A DNA stretch of 64,000 nt. It comes from Burkholderia sp. WP9. Lineage in GTDB: Bacteria > Pseudomonadota > Gammaproteobacteria > Burkholderiales > Burkholderiaceae. The DNA is taken from contig NZ_FNTG01000001.1 of assembly GCF_900104795.1 (NCBI RefSeq), positions 2,666,001-2,730,000 on the forward strand. Direction: 5' to 3'. Positions 9,550-19,272 of this stretch are shown here, piece by piece; within the stretch, counting starts at the first letter, position 1; each line of letters opens with the position of its first letter. The notes under the pieces were generated by a model, which saw nothing but the letters and a program-made list of their open reading frames with translations, was not told where the DNA came from and made no database searches. The position numbers were made by a program, and so were the translations under genes.

Positions 9550-10301
9550 GCACAGTTCACCCCTCCTCGTGTCAGCAGTGTTAGGTCAGGACTAGCCTTG
9601 GCCGCGCGAGCGGCCCTCCTGGATTCGTTGTCGGTGTTCAACGAGAGCCTCGGGCGCGTGTCTGCATGCTGCAAGATCGCGTCAACTATCTTGCGAACGG
9701 GCAGGCGCCCTGTCCCCGTGCGCGCAAACTGCTGCTGTCGCACCCGCAGGTGCCGGTAAAGTTCACTACGCTCAAGCAGCGCCGTTGGAAGCGTGGGTGC
9801 CACCATTGCCGCGTCATGCGAAAAGACACCGAGCCCTTCGACGATCCACAGCCGCGGCGGAAGCAGTTTGCGCAAAAACCGCACCTTCGCCGCATTCTGC
9901 TTCATTGGCGAGGTACGCACACACCGCTGTCCGTCAACCGTCGTGAGCGTCAACGTGTCATCGGTCTCACCGTGTGTGACCACACCAGCCCAATGCTTTG
10001 TTTCGACCACGAAGACTCCGAACGGCGTAATCGCCAGATGATCGATTTCAGCAGTCGGAAAGGTGCTCCCCGGCGCATGAATCAGAACGAGACCATCCAA
10101 TACTTCCCAGTTTTCGCCGCACAAACGCGTGAGGTGCCAGCGCAGCTCGGCTGACACCTCCCTCTCTCCTTCTCCCCCCCGCCCTCGGGCAGAGGCCGCC
10201 CGCGCTTCTCGAACTTCCTCTTTAGCCGACCGTTTATCGTTAAAGCTCAGATACGCATACAGCAATGCACTCGCAAGCCCGAAGATAGTGTGAATCAGCA
10301 T
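9486..10301 (-). CDS. NERD (nuclease-related domain) protein 1
   Basis: The protein has 271 aa from the ATG at 10301, which is preceded by AAAGGAGAAGCCAGC. It opens with a membrane segment (MLIHTIFGLASALLYAYL), then a charged linker, then a NERD domain. The nuclease-like core has the D and ExK pattern in AEIDHLAITPFGVFVVETKH, so the motif is intact. NERD proteins are thought to be DNA-processing enzymes related to restriction endonuclease folds; the substrate here is unknown. The C-terminal 25 residues run into the end of the convergent wecA-like gene and look like read-through at an island junction. The gene follows a 63-bp gap after the integrase-derived gene at 10365, probably in one operon. 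Two paralogues lie at 18610 and 21744. Confidence 0.8.
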   Translation of the reverse strand: MLIHTIFGLASALLYAYLSFNDKRSAKEEVREARAASARGRGGEGEREVSAELRWHLTRLCGENWEVLDGLVLIHAPGSTFPTAEIDHLAITPFGVFVVETKHWAGVVTHGETDDTLTLTTVDGQRCVRTSPMKQNAAKVRFLRKLLPPRLWIVEGLGVFSHDAAMVAPTLPTALLERSELYRHLRVRQQQFARTGTGRLPVRKIVDAILQHADTRPRLSLNTDNESRRAARAAKASPDLTLLTRGGVNCAHRLLFLTTIHRGDLNRTILT

Positions 10302-10364
10302 GCTGGCTTCTCCTTTGTTTATGTAGGTGAAACCAGCGTGTCGAGCGCTACGGGAAGTCAAGCA

Positions 10365-10988
10365 TCAGGTCAGGATCGTGAGCCCGGGAGGAAGCCGCTT
10401 TTCTCGTGGCTGACCATCGTTCAGGGCCTCACAGACAGAATGCGTGGTTGTCCCCAGCGCGCGGGCCGCCTTGCGCAGGTCGCCACGGTGTTCCGTGAGG
10501 GCCTCCATGGCCTTATCGCTTGTGAGCATCGGTATGTCTGGTCGCGAGTAGGCTGCCGCATGCGAGCATTGGACATGTCTACTCTCGACACTCGACGCAC
10601 CCACGGTGAGAGGCGCACTCAGTAAAGCGATGAGCTGGCGCTTTCGGATCCATTGCAAAAACTGTCGCCAATGCTCGAGCCTCTCGGCCGCCTCTTCAGA
10701 TGTCAGCCGCTGCGTGGACCAGCGATTGATGAGGACCCTCAAATGCTTGCTGCCGAAGTTCCACGGTGTTTGTAAAGCATACCCGCTGGCACGCAGCGCC
10801 TCAAAACCCGCCAATACCTCCGCCACCCGCCGGCATTGGGTTTCAGCCGGCACAGGATCCTTGGCCCGAGTGCGCCAATCATACGTCGACGTGACACGGC
10901 CCCGGGCAAGCCTGCGGAATTCCCGCCTGAATTCATGCAGCAGACTGCTGCAGGCAATCACGTACCGGTATTCGTAAAGAATGCACAT
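10365..10988 (-). CDS. Integrase-derived DNA-binding protein without catalytic domain
   Basis: The protein has 207 aa from the ATG at 10988, with AAGGA eight bases upstream. Residues about 50-110 (VLAGFEALRASGYALQTPWN, then SKHLRVLINRW, then LEHWRQFLQWIRKRQ) match the N-terminal core-binding domain of the integrase remnant at 24179-25400 (LIAGFRELRKGGFAIQSPWN). No Arg, HxxR or Tyr catalytic segments follow. Instead there is a short C-terminal Fis-like helix pair (EHRGDLRKAARALGTTTHS) that resembles the C-terminal HTH of that integrase. It therefore looks like an integrase with its catalytic centre deleted, kept as a DNA-binding protein. It is co-oriented with NERD 1. Confidence 0.65.
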   Translation of the reverse strand: MCILYEYRYVIACSSLLHEFRREFRRLARGRVTSTYDWRTRAKDPVPAETQCRRVAEVLAGFEALRASGYALQTPWNFGSKHLRVLINRWSTQRLTSEEAAERLEHWRQFLQWIRKRQLIALLSAPLTVGASSVESRHVQCSHAAAYSRPDIPMLTSDKAMEALTEHRGDLRKAARALGTTTHSVCEALNDGQPREKRLPPGLTILT

Positions 10989-11500
10989 GTTTGTTTTCCT
11001 TGTATTGATTCCGTGACTTGGTCGATGCCACACCGGCACCGACCGGCGTTCAGCGGCGCGGCGAGCGCGCTGCCGTTTGAGTGCGCTGTTTATCGGGCCG
11101 CGCGCGCCACGGGCAAGGAAGTGTGCAGACGATGGCTAGATGCCATCGAGACGCAGTCAGAGGTGAAGTTGGAACGGCCGACGCTACACGCCGCCTGGAC
11201 TGGGATGGCCGTCAGAAGTTCGCAAAGAAGAAAAAAAGGAAGGAGGAGGGACAGCCGAAAGACAGGCACTAAAACTCACAGTGCCAAGGAGCGCGTACAG
11301 TGTCCAGAGAGCCAACCAGAGGCGTACGGGCGAACGGCCTTGCCGACAGGCCGATCGCAAAATACGGACGGCTATGGCAGTGCAAGATCGATGCGTTGTG
11401 GACGCAGGCGTGAATATACCCCCACGCCGTCAAAACTGGCAAGCCGGCGGCTCACGGTACCCATGCTATGCTCGACACACCGAAACAGCGGGGAGCCAGC
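10989..11500. other. Region upstream of the integrase-derived gene
   Basis: This contains the presumed promoter of the minus-strand operon. A purine-rich stretch lies near 11225-11255. No coding sequence is convincing on either strand. Confidence 0.35.
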
Positions 11501-11791
11501 ATGGACATCGCATGGCCGTTACTTGGACTCAATGTAATGTTTGTAGGCATGGGCTGGATGATGGACCGTGGTGCGCGCCGGCAGAGGAGGCAGCTCATTG
11601 CGCGACGTTCATCGGTCGCAGCTTCGTCCCAGAGGGAACCGCAACCACGCGCCGTCGCGTTGCACCGGAGAGAACTGCACTGCCCACATTGCGGCCATAG
11701 CATCGGTGACCGGGATTTCGCACGGCCGCATGCGCCGACGACCTACCGGCCGACACGCGAATTACCGTATTCCAGACGGCCCCCCATCTGA
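11501..11791 (+). CDS. Small membrane protein with a zinc-ribbon-like knuckle
   Basis: The protein has 96 aa, with the start fixed by GGGGAG five bases before the ATG. The N-terminus is one membrane segment (MDIAWPLLGLNVMFVGMGWM), followed by a strongly basic stretch (RGARRQRRQLIARR) that would stay in the cytoplasm. Near the end is a single CPHCGH knuckle; only one Cys pair is visible, so zinc binding would need a partner chain. No family is recognised. It is a free-standing gene divergent from the NERD/integrase-derived pair. Confidence 0.5.
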   Translation: MDIAWPLLGLNVMFVGMGWMMDRGARRQRRQLIARRSSVAASSQREPQPRAVALHRRELHCPHCGHSIGDRDFARPHAPTTYRPTRELPYSRRPPI

Positions 11792-13161
11792 GCGCGAACA
11801 CACTGACGCTCACGTAGCCCGCGATATTCAGCCTTCAGGCCGCGAGGAAAGGACGACTTTTCAGAGCACTGCGCGGATCGGCCAATTTCTCGTTGGAGCA
11901 CTTCGCGGACGCGGCCACGCTGTTTGCGTCGATCGTGGCGGCCACCTTACTCCCCACTGATGTACCGCGCTGAGACAATGCGGCTGTCACCGACTGACTA
12001 CGATTCGCTCAACGATTGCTCAAATCTGCGTTGGCCAGACAACAGAATCTCTCTCGTCCCCCATTCGCAGTGACGTACGCCGCCAACCCGTTGGTCAGGC
12101 AAGGAAGCGCGCCAGGATGCGGGCCGAACGTAATCGCCGACCGTGGACTGGTGTGCGATCGAAGGTCACCACATAGTGTTGCGTCGTGGGCCACTCGAGG
12201 ACGTTGCCCATGCTGCGGCGACCTGCTTTTTGTGCGAAAGCGACACCCCCCTTTTGCTATCTTTGCAGCTATGTTCTAATGATTGCAGTACCGTTCGCTC
12301 ACGTCACGAGCATCGACCATTACCCCCCTTGCTGGGGGTTGGGGGGGTTTTAGCCCAATTTCTATACAAGCATTGCTCAGCCTCACGGCGAAGCAAAGCA
12401 CTTTGCCAAGTTCGTGTTAGCAGCATCAACATGAATCGGGCGTGCACGGCTCAATCGAGCCAGAGCCTTTTCCAAAGCAAGAAGTTCCCACAGCGTCATT
12501 CGCGTGGTGCCTCTCTCACTCTTTCAGGCCAGCACGCGCAGTCGGTGTCGCGTCGCGACCAGTTACCGCCTGTGCGGTAAGTGATCGCTCGCCAACGGAA
12601 GTTCCGTACAGGCGAGTCTTTTCAACGTACCAGGGATTCGCTCCCTGACGCCTACGCCACAGATACGAGCGGTGTTCGTGACGCGGCCATGCCGCCAATG
12701 TCATCCCGATGTCGAGGAAGCATCTTCTCCTTGCGATATACAGCGCTGTATCCATCAAGACAAACCTTGCGATTCACTCATCTCCGGATGAAGGCCGCAA
12801 GCGCTCCAATCGCGGCGTCTGCTCCCATGACGGGTGCAGAAGGAGTGTCTTTGTCAGACACCCGCCACTCACCGCTCCCGCATTGACGCAATTCCTCTTC
12901 GCGGGCTTCCACTTTCCATCCAGAACCTGCTTTCACCAAGGACCTATCCGTAACCGGATCCCACAGCTCAACGCATTACCCGGCCCTCTCCCCGAATTCA
13001 ATTGCTTACGTACGCGCTCGCCCCGCCCCGGCCAAGCCCGTCATTGCAGACATCCGAACGTATTCCGGATCTGTCACGAGCTCATCGTGACTGGGGCCGT
13101 GTTTGCCTCCCCCCGCGGGCGAACATGAGTTGACATGCGGGTCACAGCCGGGAGCTAGCTC
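11792..13161. other. Gene-poor stretch of the island
   Basis: No supported gene is found in 1.37 kb; the open frames are short and have odd composition. A run of C then G (12323-12348: CCCCCC, a short loop, GGGGG, then seven G and TTTT) could form a terminator-like hairpin on the plus strand. The rest has no recognised feature. Confidence 0.4.
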
Positions 13162-14256
13162 ATGAGCATGATGTCAAAGGCCATACACAATTCCGCAGTA
13201 AGCAGCAAAAAAGCAGGAGGCAGCTTTGCAACTCAGCAGAACAGGCGGTTCGATACAACAGGCCTTTTGCGCTTTGCCAGGCAGCTAGGGGAACTACGCG
13301 CATCGGTCAGTGAAATTCCGGAATGGGTGATTCATGCCTATGCCCAATACTGCATGGCGCAGGGCAAAACCGCGGGCACCCTTGCGAACATATTTTCGGC
13401 TGTTCGTGTCACATCACGCCTTGCCGGCCGGAACATTGACGAGGTGTGCAACAACAAGGAACTTCAACTCGTTCGACGAGTAAGGAAAGGGACAAAGCGG
13501 GCCCTGAACCCGACTGAAATTGACGAGTTGATCGGCAGAGCGAAAGGGATAGACCAAGGGCTCATGCACATGATATCGCTCGCACTGCATCTCGGCCTTC
13601 GACGCAAGGAGGCGCTGATGTGTGCACGCGATCTCGGAATGTGGCTTGACGCACTCGTGCGCGGCGATTCCACGCTTCCGCTGATGCGTGGCTCGAAAAA
13701 CGCAAGGCCGAGGCAAGTGCGGATCATCGAGAGCGAGCGCCCGCAGACGATCGAAGCAATCCGTTCCGCGCTCGCGTACGCTCGCGAATACAATCTCGAA
13801 TTGATTACTGGCAACGGCAAGACGCTCAGATCAGCAATGAATCGACTCAAAGCACTGCTCCGCCGGGCTGGTATGGTCGGGCCAATCAGCTTTCATTCAC
13901 TTCGTTACACGTATGCGCTCAAGAATGCAGTCGAAATGCTGGAGGCGGAAATGGCCCCCTACGAGGTTTTGGTGGAACTCAGCGAATCGCTTGGACACGG
14001 CCCTACCCGCATCCAGATGATTCTTGGACACTACTGCCAGCCGATCCGGGAGAGGTTCGAGGGGCATATATCGCTGCACAATATCGAAGCCGATCGTCGC
14101 CGCCCACCGAGCAAACTACCGCGGGCGACAGCGCGCCTTCTGGCAAAACGCCGACATGGCGCGCTAAGCGGCTATCCTATCGGCCAACCCAATGGGGCGC
14201 ACGATTTGGCATGTCCGGCAGACGACGCGTTAATGGAGCAGCATCCTTCCACTTGA
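13162..14256 (+). CDS. Tyrosine recombinase (phage-type integrase)
   Basis: This 364-aa site-specific recombinase starts at an ATG preceded by GGGAG at seven bases. An N-terminal core-binding domain (IPEWVIHAYAQYCMAQGKTA) is followed by the catalytic domain. Catalytic elements are visible: Arg in LHLGLRRKEALM, HxxR in FHSLRYTYALKN, the later His in LGHGPTRIQ, and Tyr in ILGHYCQP. All appear present, so the enzyme may be active. The partner gene at 14266 begins nine bases after its stop. It is the best candidate for the recombinase that moved this island, although no attachment site was identified. Confidence 0.8.
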   Translation: MSMMSKAIHNSAVSSKKAGGSFATQQNRRFDTTGLLRFARQLGELRASVSEIPEWVIHAYAQYCMAQGKTAGTLANIFSAVRVTSRLAGRNIDEVCNNKELQLVRRVRKGTKRALNPTEIDELIGRAKGIDQGLMHMISLALHLGLRRKEALMCARDLGMWLDALVRGDSTLPLMRGSKNARPRQVRIIESERPQTIEAIRSALAYAREYNLELITGNGKTLRSAMNRLKALLRRAGMVGPISFHSLRYTYALKNAVEMLEAEMAPYEVLVELSESLGHGPTRIQMILGHYCQPIRERFEGHISLHNIEADRRRPPSKLPRATARLLAKRRHGALSGYPIGQPNGAHDLACPADDALMEQHPST

Positions 14257-14265
14257 GAGACGTCC

Positions 14266-14634
14266 ATGTCCGATTCCTCGCTCTTGGAGCAGGTCAAGCG
14301 TTGCGCCGACAAGATCGGATGCAACGACATGATGCGCGCCATCATGGCCAAGGTCTGGCTCCAATTTGAACAGTCCATTGCTCCGTACCCGTCGTATCCA
14401 TTCCGGCTGCAGGACCTTGATGTGGCCTTGCTTGCAGGCTTTGTCGAAGCGCGCTCGAAGCAATGCGTTGATGTTGAGCTGCTTCTCCTGGAAATCACCT
14501 GCATCAGGATGGTGCTGCTGGAATCCGGTTTCCTCCACAACCAGCTAACTGGACTCAGTGTTCGCGTCAAACGTCATCGGCTTGCCAATGATGAGAATGG
14601 TAAGTATCGGTTCGCAAAAACGCTTTGTATTTGA
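14266..14634 (+). CDS. Small hypothetical protein coupled to the recombinase
   Basis: The protein has 122 aa and no recognised family. It begins nine bases after the recombinase stop and is preceded by GAGAG. It appears mainly helical and soluble (MSDSSLLEQVKRCADKIG, LQDLDVALLAGFVEARSKQ), with no membrane segment or signal peptide. The tight spacing suggests co-transcription and a role with the recombinase, such as a directionality or accessory factor, but that is inference. Confidence 0.55.
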   Translation: MSDSSLLEQVKRCADKIGCNDMMRAIMAKVWLQFEQSIAPYPSYPFRLQDLDVALLAGFVEARSKQCVDVELLLLEITCIRMVLLESGFLHNQLTGLSVRVKRHRLANDENGKYRFAKTLCI

Positions 14635-14685
14635 CGGCGGTCTCAAAGGTGAAGCGCAACAGCGGGTAATGAATGGAAGCTGAGA

Positions 14686-15708
14686 TTATCGCAGCGGTTG
14701 CAAGCATACGTTCGAAGACCTCGAATGGCGAATCAAATGCATGGGTAGCGCGAGGGCGGCAGTTGGGGCTGTCGGCGATGGCATCGAGTTCGTCCTGACT
14801 GTAGATCGAGAGGTGAAGTGCCCTTCGGCAGATACTGCCGCAGCAGCCCGTTGGTGTTCTCGCAGGTACAGCGTTGCCATGGACTGTGGGGATCGCAGAA
14901 GTACACGCACACGCCGGTGGCGGCGCTAAGCACCTGATGCCGGGTCATTTCCTACCCTGGTCGTAGGTTAAGCTCTGGCGCAGTGGGGCGGCGATCGAAT
15001 TCAGTTTGGCAGTGAAGCCCGCCAGTGCCGAGGCGGCGGTGGCGTCTTCCATATTCACCAGCAGCACCAGGCGACTTGTGCGCTCAACCAGCACGTCGAC
15101 GGAAGACTGGTTGCCGGCGCCCTTGATGAAGTCGCCTTCCCAGTGACCGGGCATCATCCGGTCCCCGACCTCAGGCGGGCGCACATGGATGCTCACCGTG
15201 TCGGGGATCTGGCCGCGCCAGTCAGTGCCACGCTTGCGTGACATACGCGTGCTGTGGCCGTGGCGCAGACAGGCTGTCAGCTGGAGGCGCAGTTCACCGC
15301 GTGGCTGGGCATACATGGCGGTGTAGATGGTCTCGTGCGAGACGTGCTGGGTCGGATCGTTGGACCACATGCGCTTGAGGGTACCTGAGATCTGCTGGGG
15401 CAACCACTTCCATTCCAGCAGGGTGAGTACGACGCGCCACGACACGCTTTGAGGGTGCAGCTTGGAACATGGGCGCGTAGCCTCACGCCGGCTCGCGCTG
15501 AGCGACTGTGCCGGCGCAGACGCATAGCGCACGGCAGAACACACGTGTTTCTGGTCAGCTCGCGGCTCACAGTTGATAGTGCGCGCCCGAGTGTTCGGGC
15601 CATGGCCCGAACACTCGAACCCTGCCGCTTCATACTTGCAACGGTCATGCGCTTTTCAGGCTGAAGCCGTTGGTACGTTCTTCTTTTTTGCACGTACGCA
15701 CCTTCCAC
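14686..15708 (-). pseudogene. Frameshifted IS30-family transposase
   Basis: The minus strand encodes an IS30-type transposase in at least three frames. The N-terminal HTH is at 15708-15540 (SVRAMARTLGRALSTVSREL). The central and catalytic part is at 14945-15430 (HVSHETIYTAMYAQPRGELR, then PGHWEGDFIKGAG with the first catalytic Asp). The end is at 14733-14940 ([20 protein letters not shown], with the catalytic Glu). The domain order is complete, so it decayed by frameshifts rather than deletion. It is a different lineage from the IS30 remnant at 1150-2084. Confidence 0.75.
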
Positions 15709-16282
15709 GAGGAAGGTGTTGCACTTCAGATTTGATCGAGCCCTCGAATTTGAAGAACTAGAGTCGTTCCATAGTCGCGAATATAATTTGATCTACGAAC
15801 ACTGGTAACGACATAGGACACGGACGCCACTGCGGTTTCTTGATACACGTGCATTTGGTCTTTGTCACCAAGTACAGGCGTGGCGTCTTCACGAAAGATA
15901 TCCTCGACGATATGCGCGTTGTGTTTGCGAGCGTGTCCACCGCCGTCGAGGCCGAGCTAGTCGAGTTCGACGGCGAACACGACCATGTGAACCTGCTGGT
16001 GAACTATCCACCCAAGGTCGCCGTATCGGCGCTGGTGAACAGCCTGAGGGGCGTTTCGAGCCGCATGCTCCGAAAGAAGAACTACCCGAGCATCCGGCGC
16101 AAATTGTCAGGAGGTGCGCTTTGGTCACCATCCTTTTCGAAGGTAGCTGGGAAGGCGCTCCCATTGCAGTGATCCGTCAATACATCGAGCAACAGCGAAC
16201 GCCGCACTGAGCACTCCAAAGGACGGCTATGCCGTCCGCGCTATCTTTCCCCGCCCTGAAGGGGCGAGGTTTGACGCGCACT
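15690..16282 (+). mobile_element. IS200/IS605-family element (tnpA only), inactive
   Basis: Subterminal hairpins typical of the family flank one tnpA gene. The left one is ACCTTCC-ACGA-GGAAGGT at 15700-15717 and the right one is CCCCGCCC-TGAA-GGGGCG at about 16248-16265, followed by GAGGTTTGACGCGCAC. There is no tnpB. This fits an IS200-like single-strand transposing element. Confidence 0.7.
15811..16210 (+). pseudogene. tnpA: IS200-type HUH transposase TnpA, frameshifted at the C-terminus
   Basis: The reading frame gives NDIGHGRHCGFLIHVHLVFV and then KYRRGVFTKDI, with the HUH metal-binding pair in HDHVNLLVNYPPK. The frame breaks near 16135. Sense resumes in another frame as GAPIAVIRQYIEQQRTPH and a stop at 16210, which includes the helix with the catalytic Tyr. 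A frameshift of one base thus removes the Tyr-bearing helix. No good ATG is visible at the N-terminus. Confidence 0.72.
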
Positions 16283-17594
16283 AGATCAACGGCCGCCCCG
16301 CTGAAGACCAGCCTCGACCGGCTTATTAACGTATGATAGCCCCGCAATCGGACCGTAATCTAATGACGGGCCTGGCTGTGTTCAGGTAGGTTCACAACAA
16401 TCGATTTGGACTACTTGAAAATGAAAAACTCCGACAGGTAGTCGCATCGGAAGGCTCCGTGACTGCTTCTGACAATGCCGCTCGCGTCGTCCCTCGATTA
16501 CCGTTGATTGCCAGGAGCCGAAAGCAATATACTTCTCGACTGATCATTTCGATCAAGCCTTGCGAGCGGGTGCCCCTCACAGCGAGGCTTTCGAAAATAG
16601 AGAATGCGCACTGTTTGTCATGCTTTGCATTCGATGAAAGCCGGAAATATCCTCGAACCCGATATGACTTCCCTCAGAATTCTCGAGTATGAGGTGGCGA
16701 ATATGAAAACCGCGGCCTGGCAATGCTTGCATACGAAAGAACCGGCGCGCATGCCAAGCCCTCCTGTTTCGCAACAATTTCCTGACGACTGGTTGTCCTT
16801 TGCTGACCACATTCGCGCAGCCATGCTTATCTCCTTCGGTTTCGAACGCGCCTGTCTTGAAAAACGCACGATAATTTTAAGTCCCTTCGCTGGTCGTCGC
16901 TCAAATCAATTCCGAGCCTAATGTAACCTTCTGAATGCCGGAGGCTAACGGCATTTGTGTTGCACTTCTGTCCTCATCCATTACCTCTTACCCCGGTGAG
17001 TATGGTGCACGATGTGGACAAGCACCGCTGCGGCATGCGAGGCATTGCCGCCGGAGGGCTGCCCCACTGCATGACCGGACATTGCGCGCCAGAAGCATCG
17101 AGCCGCGCCTGTACCGCCTGTCACAAACACGAAGAATCAACCACCGTCATCAGCTGATGAGCGCAAAATAGCCGATCCCGGAGAAGATGAGCACACTTGC
17201 GCCCGATGATGCTTCGCATCCTGATATCAGCTTAAGTTGGTGCACATGCGACCGCGATTGCCTGATGTTTCGCGCCCGCACCAAATGAATTCGAGCAACG
17301 GAGCGTTCAGCCACGGGGGAAAAGCACAGTATGGGCGAGCTCGTCGATTGCCTGCCGGGATCGCGGACGTCAAAGGTGTCGTCATCAGAATAACGGGCTT
17401 CGTAGCCGCGAACCTGGGGATGCCAGTCTCAGGCGCATCGCAGCCGCGAGTAACCATCTAGCGGCATTACTGCGGATGAGCCGCACCCGAAGTGCGGCTC
17501 TACTGACAGCCATCTGTTTGGCGACAACATACACACTGAACTTATGGGGAACTGCGACAATCAGCGCGTGATAGCCCAACGAGGACGACTATTC
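16283..17594. other. Gene-poor stretch of the island
   Basis: No gene is convincing. A plus-strand frame at 16634-16921 (MKAGNILEPDMTSLRILEYE...) and overlapping minus frames compete, with no ribosome site. The sequence is lower in GC than the neighbours and reads as decayed DNA. Confidence 0.35.
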
Positions 17595-18065
17595 TTAAAG
17601 GCTATCGACGCCAAAGCTCCGATGCCCGACAATGAACAATACTACCGCCAATAAAAGAAGTATGACGGGCTCAAGAAGGGATGCCCAGTTCAAACGGTCG
17701 GCGGTTACCATTTCAAAGCATGCGCCAACTACCGCAAGCGCGCTGAGCGTATGTGCGAAACGACCGTTAAGTTTCCGCTGCCCGGCTGTCGGCGAAACCG
17801 GCCGCTCAACACCAGAAGAACGTTTCTTACGGGAAGCGGCATCGAAGTTAATGAAATAGCCGCCCTCCCGATCATGCTCCACCGGGAATCGAACGCTGCC
17901 GCATTCCGCCATGAACGATTTACGCTGATCGGATTGATCGAGAATTTCCATAAGAGATGACAAACGCGGCGGCAGAGTTACCTCAGCTGATTCGCGATCT
18001 AACAGGACGCGATCGGTAAGAACAGTCCCTCCTTCGTAGCACAGTTCAACAACGACTATTTCCAT
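17595..18065 (-). CDS. Hypothetical protein with two C-terminal membrane segments
   Basis: The protein has 156 aa from the ATG at 18065, chosen because GGAG lies six bases upstream; the open frame extends further without support. The N-terminal 90 residues look soluble (MEIVVVELCYEGGTVLTDRV). Two hydrophobic helices end the protein (HTLSALAVVGACFEMV and PVILLLLAVVLFIVGH). The family is not recognised. It is co-oriented and downstream of NERD 2, so it may share a transcript. Confidence 0.45.
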   Translation of the reverse strand: MEIVVVELCYEGGTVLTDRVLLDRESAEVTLPPRLSSLMEILDQSDQRKSFMAECGSVRFPVEHDREGGYFINFDAASRKKRSSGVERPVSPTAGQRKLNGRFAHTLSALAVVGACFEMVTADRLNWASLLEPVILLLLAVVLFIVGHRSFGVDSL

Positions 18066-18609
18066 GAACCACTCCATGATGAAAATTAGTTTAATGACCG
18101 GGTCCGAAAACCCGATCAGCCGACGACGCTTCACAACACAAGAAAGACGCTGCTCCATAGAGAACGCTGTCGCGTTCCGGACCCTTACGAGATCATGAGT
18201 AATGGTCCCAGCGGGGAGAAAAAAGGGGGCGCCGAGAGGCACCTTCGCATAGGAGGCTTAGGAAGCAAGGACGACGCCCCATGGAAGGGTTCCGCTCGTT
18301 CCGGGTCGATGCGTTAGAAAACGCGGGGTGTGCAAGAAATATAGCCTCCTCCATGTCATTCATCGGGTGGAAAGCTGCGAAAAAGAGGGCGCCTTTCCCC
18401 GCGCAACGAGACAGCAGATGTCGTCGAGAGCGTGCTTGTGCTAGCTAGGATCCGCACCCGTCGGCAGACGCGTAGCCCGATGAAAAGCGTACCTGCCGAT
18501 CAACGCCGCCGGATTCACGATACGGCCTCCGATACCGGTGCGCCCCTGGTTGTCGCTCACAACGCGTTTTCCCTCGCCATTTGGCTTTGTTGGCACCGCT
18601 GTGCATGCA
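18066..18609. other. Spacer between NERD 2 and the membrane protein
   Basis: No supported gene is found in about 540 bases. A purine/pyrimidine-biased patch near 18200-18240 overlaps the extended frame of the membrane protein. No hairpin is evident. Confidence 0.35.
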
Positions 18610-19272
18610 TCAACGGTTCCCCCAGTCCGCGCAGCGCCATTGCAAATGTGCGGCGATCATCCTGGAGTCGAGATGTCGAAAGTGACTGTCGCGGAAGCGG
18701 TTCAAGCGTGTGCGCATAAAATGGTGCAGCTCGGAACCTTGCAGGATTGTTTCCGGCAACGTGGGGTCAAGCGCGCAATTCTGGTCAGCAAATACGGCGA
18801 TGCACCCAACCGGACAGCTGTATTCGCCGAGTATCGGCCGCAGGTGTCGCAGAGCCGGCTTTGCCCGTCGCAACGGAGAAGTTTTAACGCAGACGACGCC
18901 AGAGTTTTCACGCACGAGAAGTTCGTTTTCGTTCATCGAGCGCTTTACAGTTCCGATCCAATCGTACTGGTCGATGACGAACACTCCGAAGGGAGAGACA
19001 GCAAGACAATCTACCCAGGTCACCGGATTGAGCGTGCCCGGTGCGTGCTCCAGTACTACTCCGCGGCGTACAACGAATGCACCGTCAGACATTGCCTTCA
19101 GTGTCGACGCAACCTGTTTTGCTAACGGCAAACACAAACGACGTCGATGCGCGATCCACCCATCGCGGTTGCCACCCAATTTTTTCGGATTTTTCATCAG
19201 ATCTCGATAGCAGGAAGCGTCATTTGAGGCATCCTGTGCCGAGAGAGAAAGCAAGGCCTTAACATGTTCCAT
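18610..19272 (-). CDS. NERD-domain protein 2, catalytic motif lost
   Basis: The protein has 220 aa from the ATG at 19272, preceded by AAAGGAG-AAAA. It aligns end to end with NERD 1: WVDCLAVSPFGVFVIDQYDW corresponds to EIDHLAITPFGVFVVETKHW, and DPTLPETILQGSELHHFMR to APTLPTALLERSELYRHLR. The ExK pair of NERD 1 is DQY here and the preceding Glu is Val, so nuclease activity is not expected. There is no N-terminal membrane segment. The open frame and good ribosome site suggest it is still expressed, perhaps as a DNA-binding or regulatory derivative. Confidence 0.65.
   Translation of the reverse strand: MEHVKALLSLSAQDASNDASCYRDLMKNPKKLGGNRDGWIAHRRRLCLPLAKQVASTLKAMSDGAFVVRRGVVLEHAPGTLNPVTWVDCLAVSPFGVFVIDQYDWIGTVKRSMNENELLVRENSGVVCVKTSPLRRAKPALRHLRPILGEYSCPVGCIAVFADQNCALDPTLPETILQGSELHHFMRTRLNRFRDSHFRHLDSRMIAAHLQWRCADWGNR

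Noticed and set aside
12323..12355. G-rich stretch as a possible G-quadruplex or terminator
   Set aside because: Only a rough hairpin can be drawn and no gene ends nearby on the plus strand; noted in the interval entry only.
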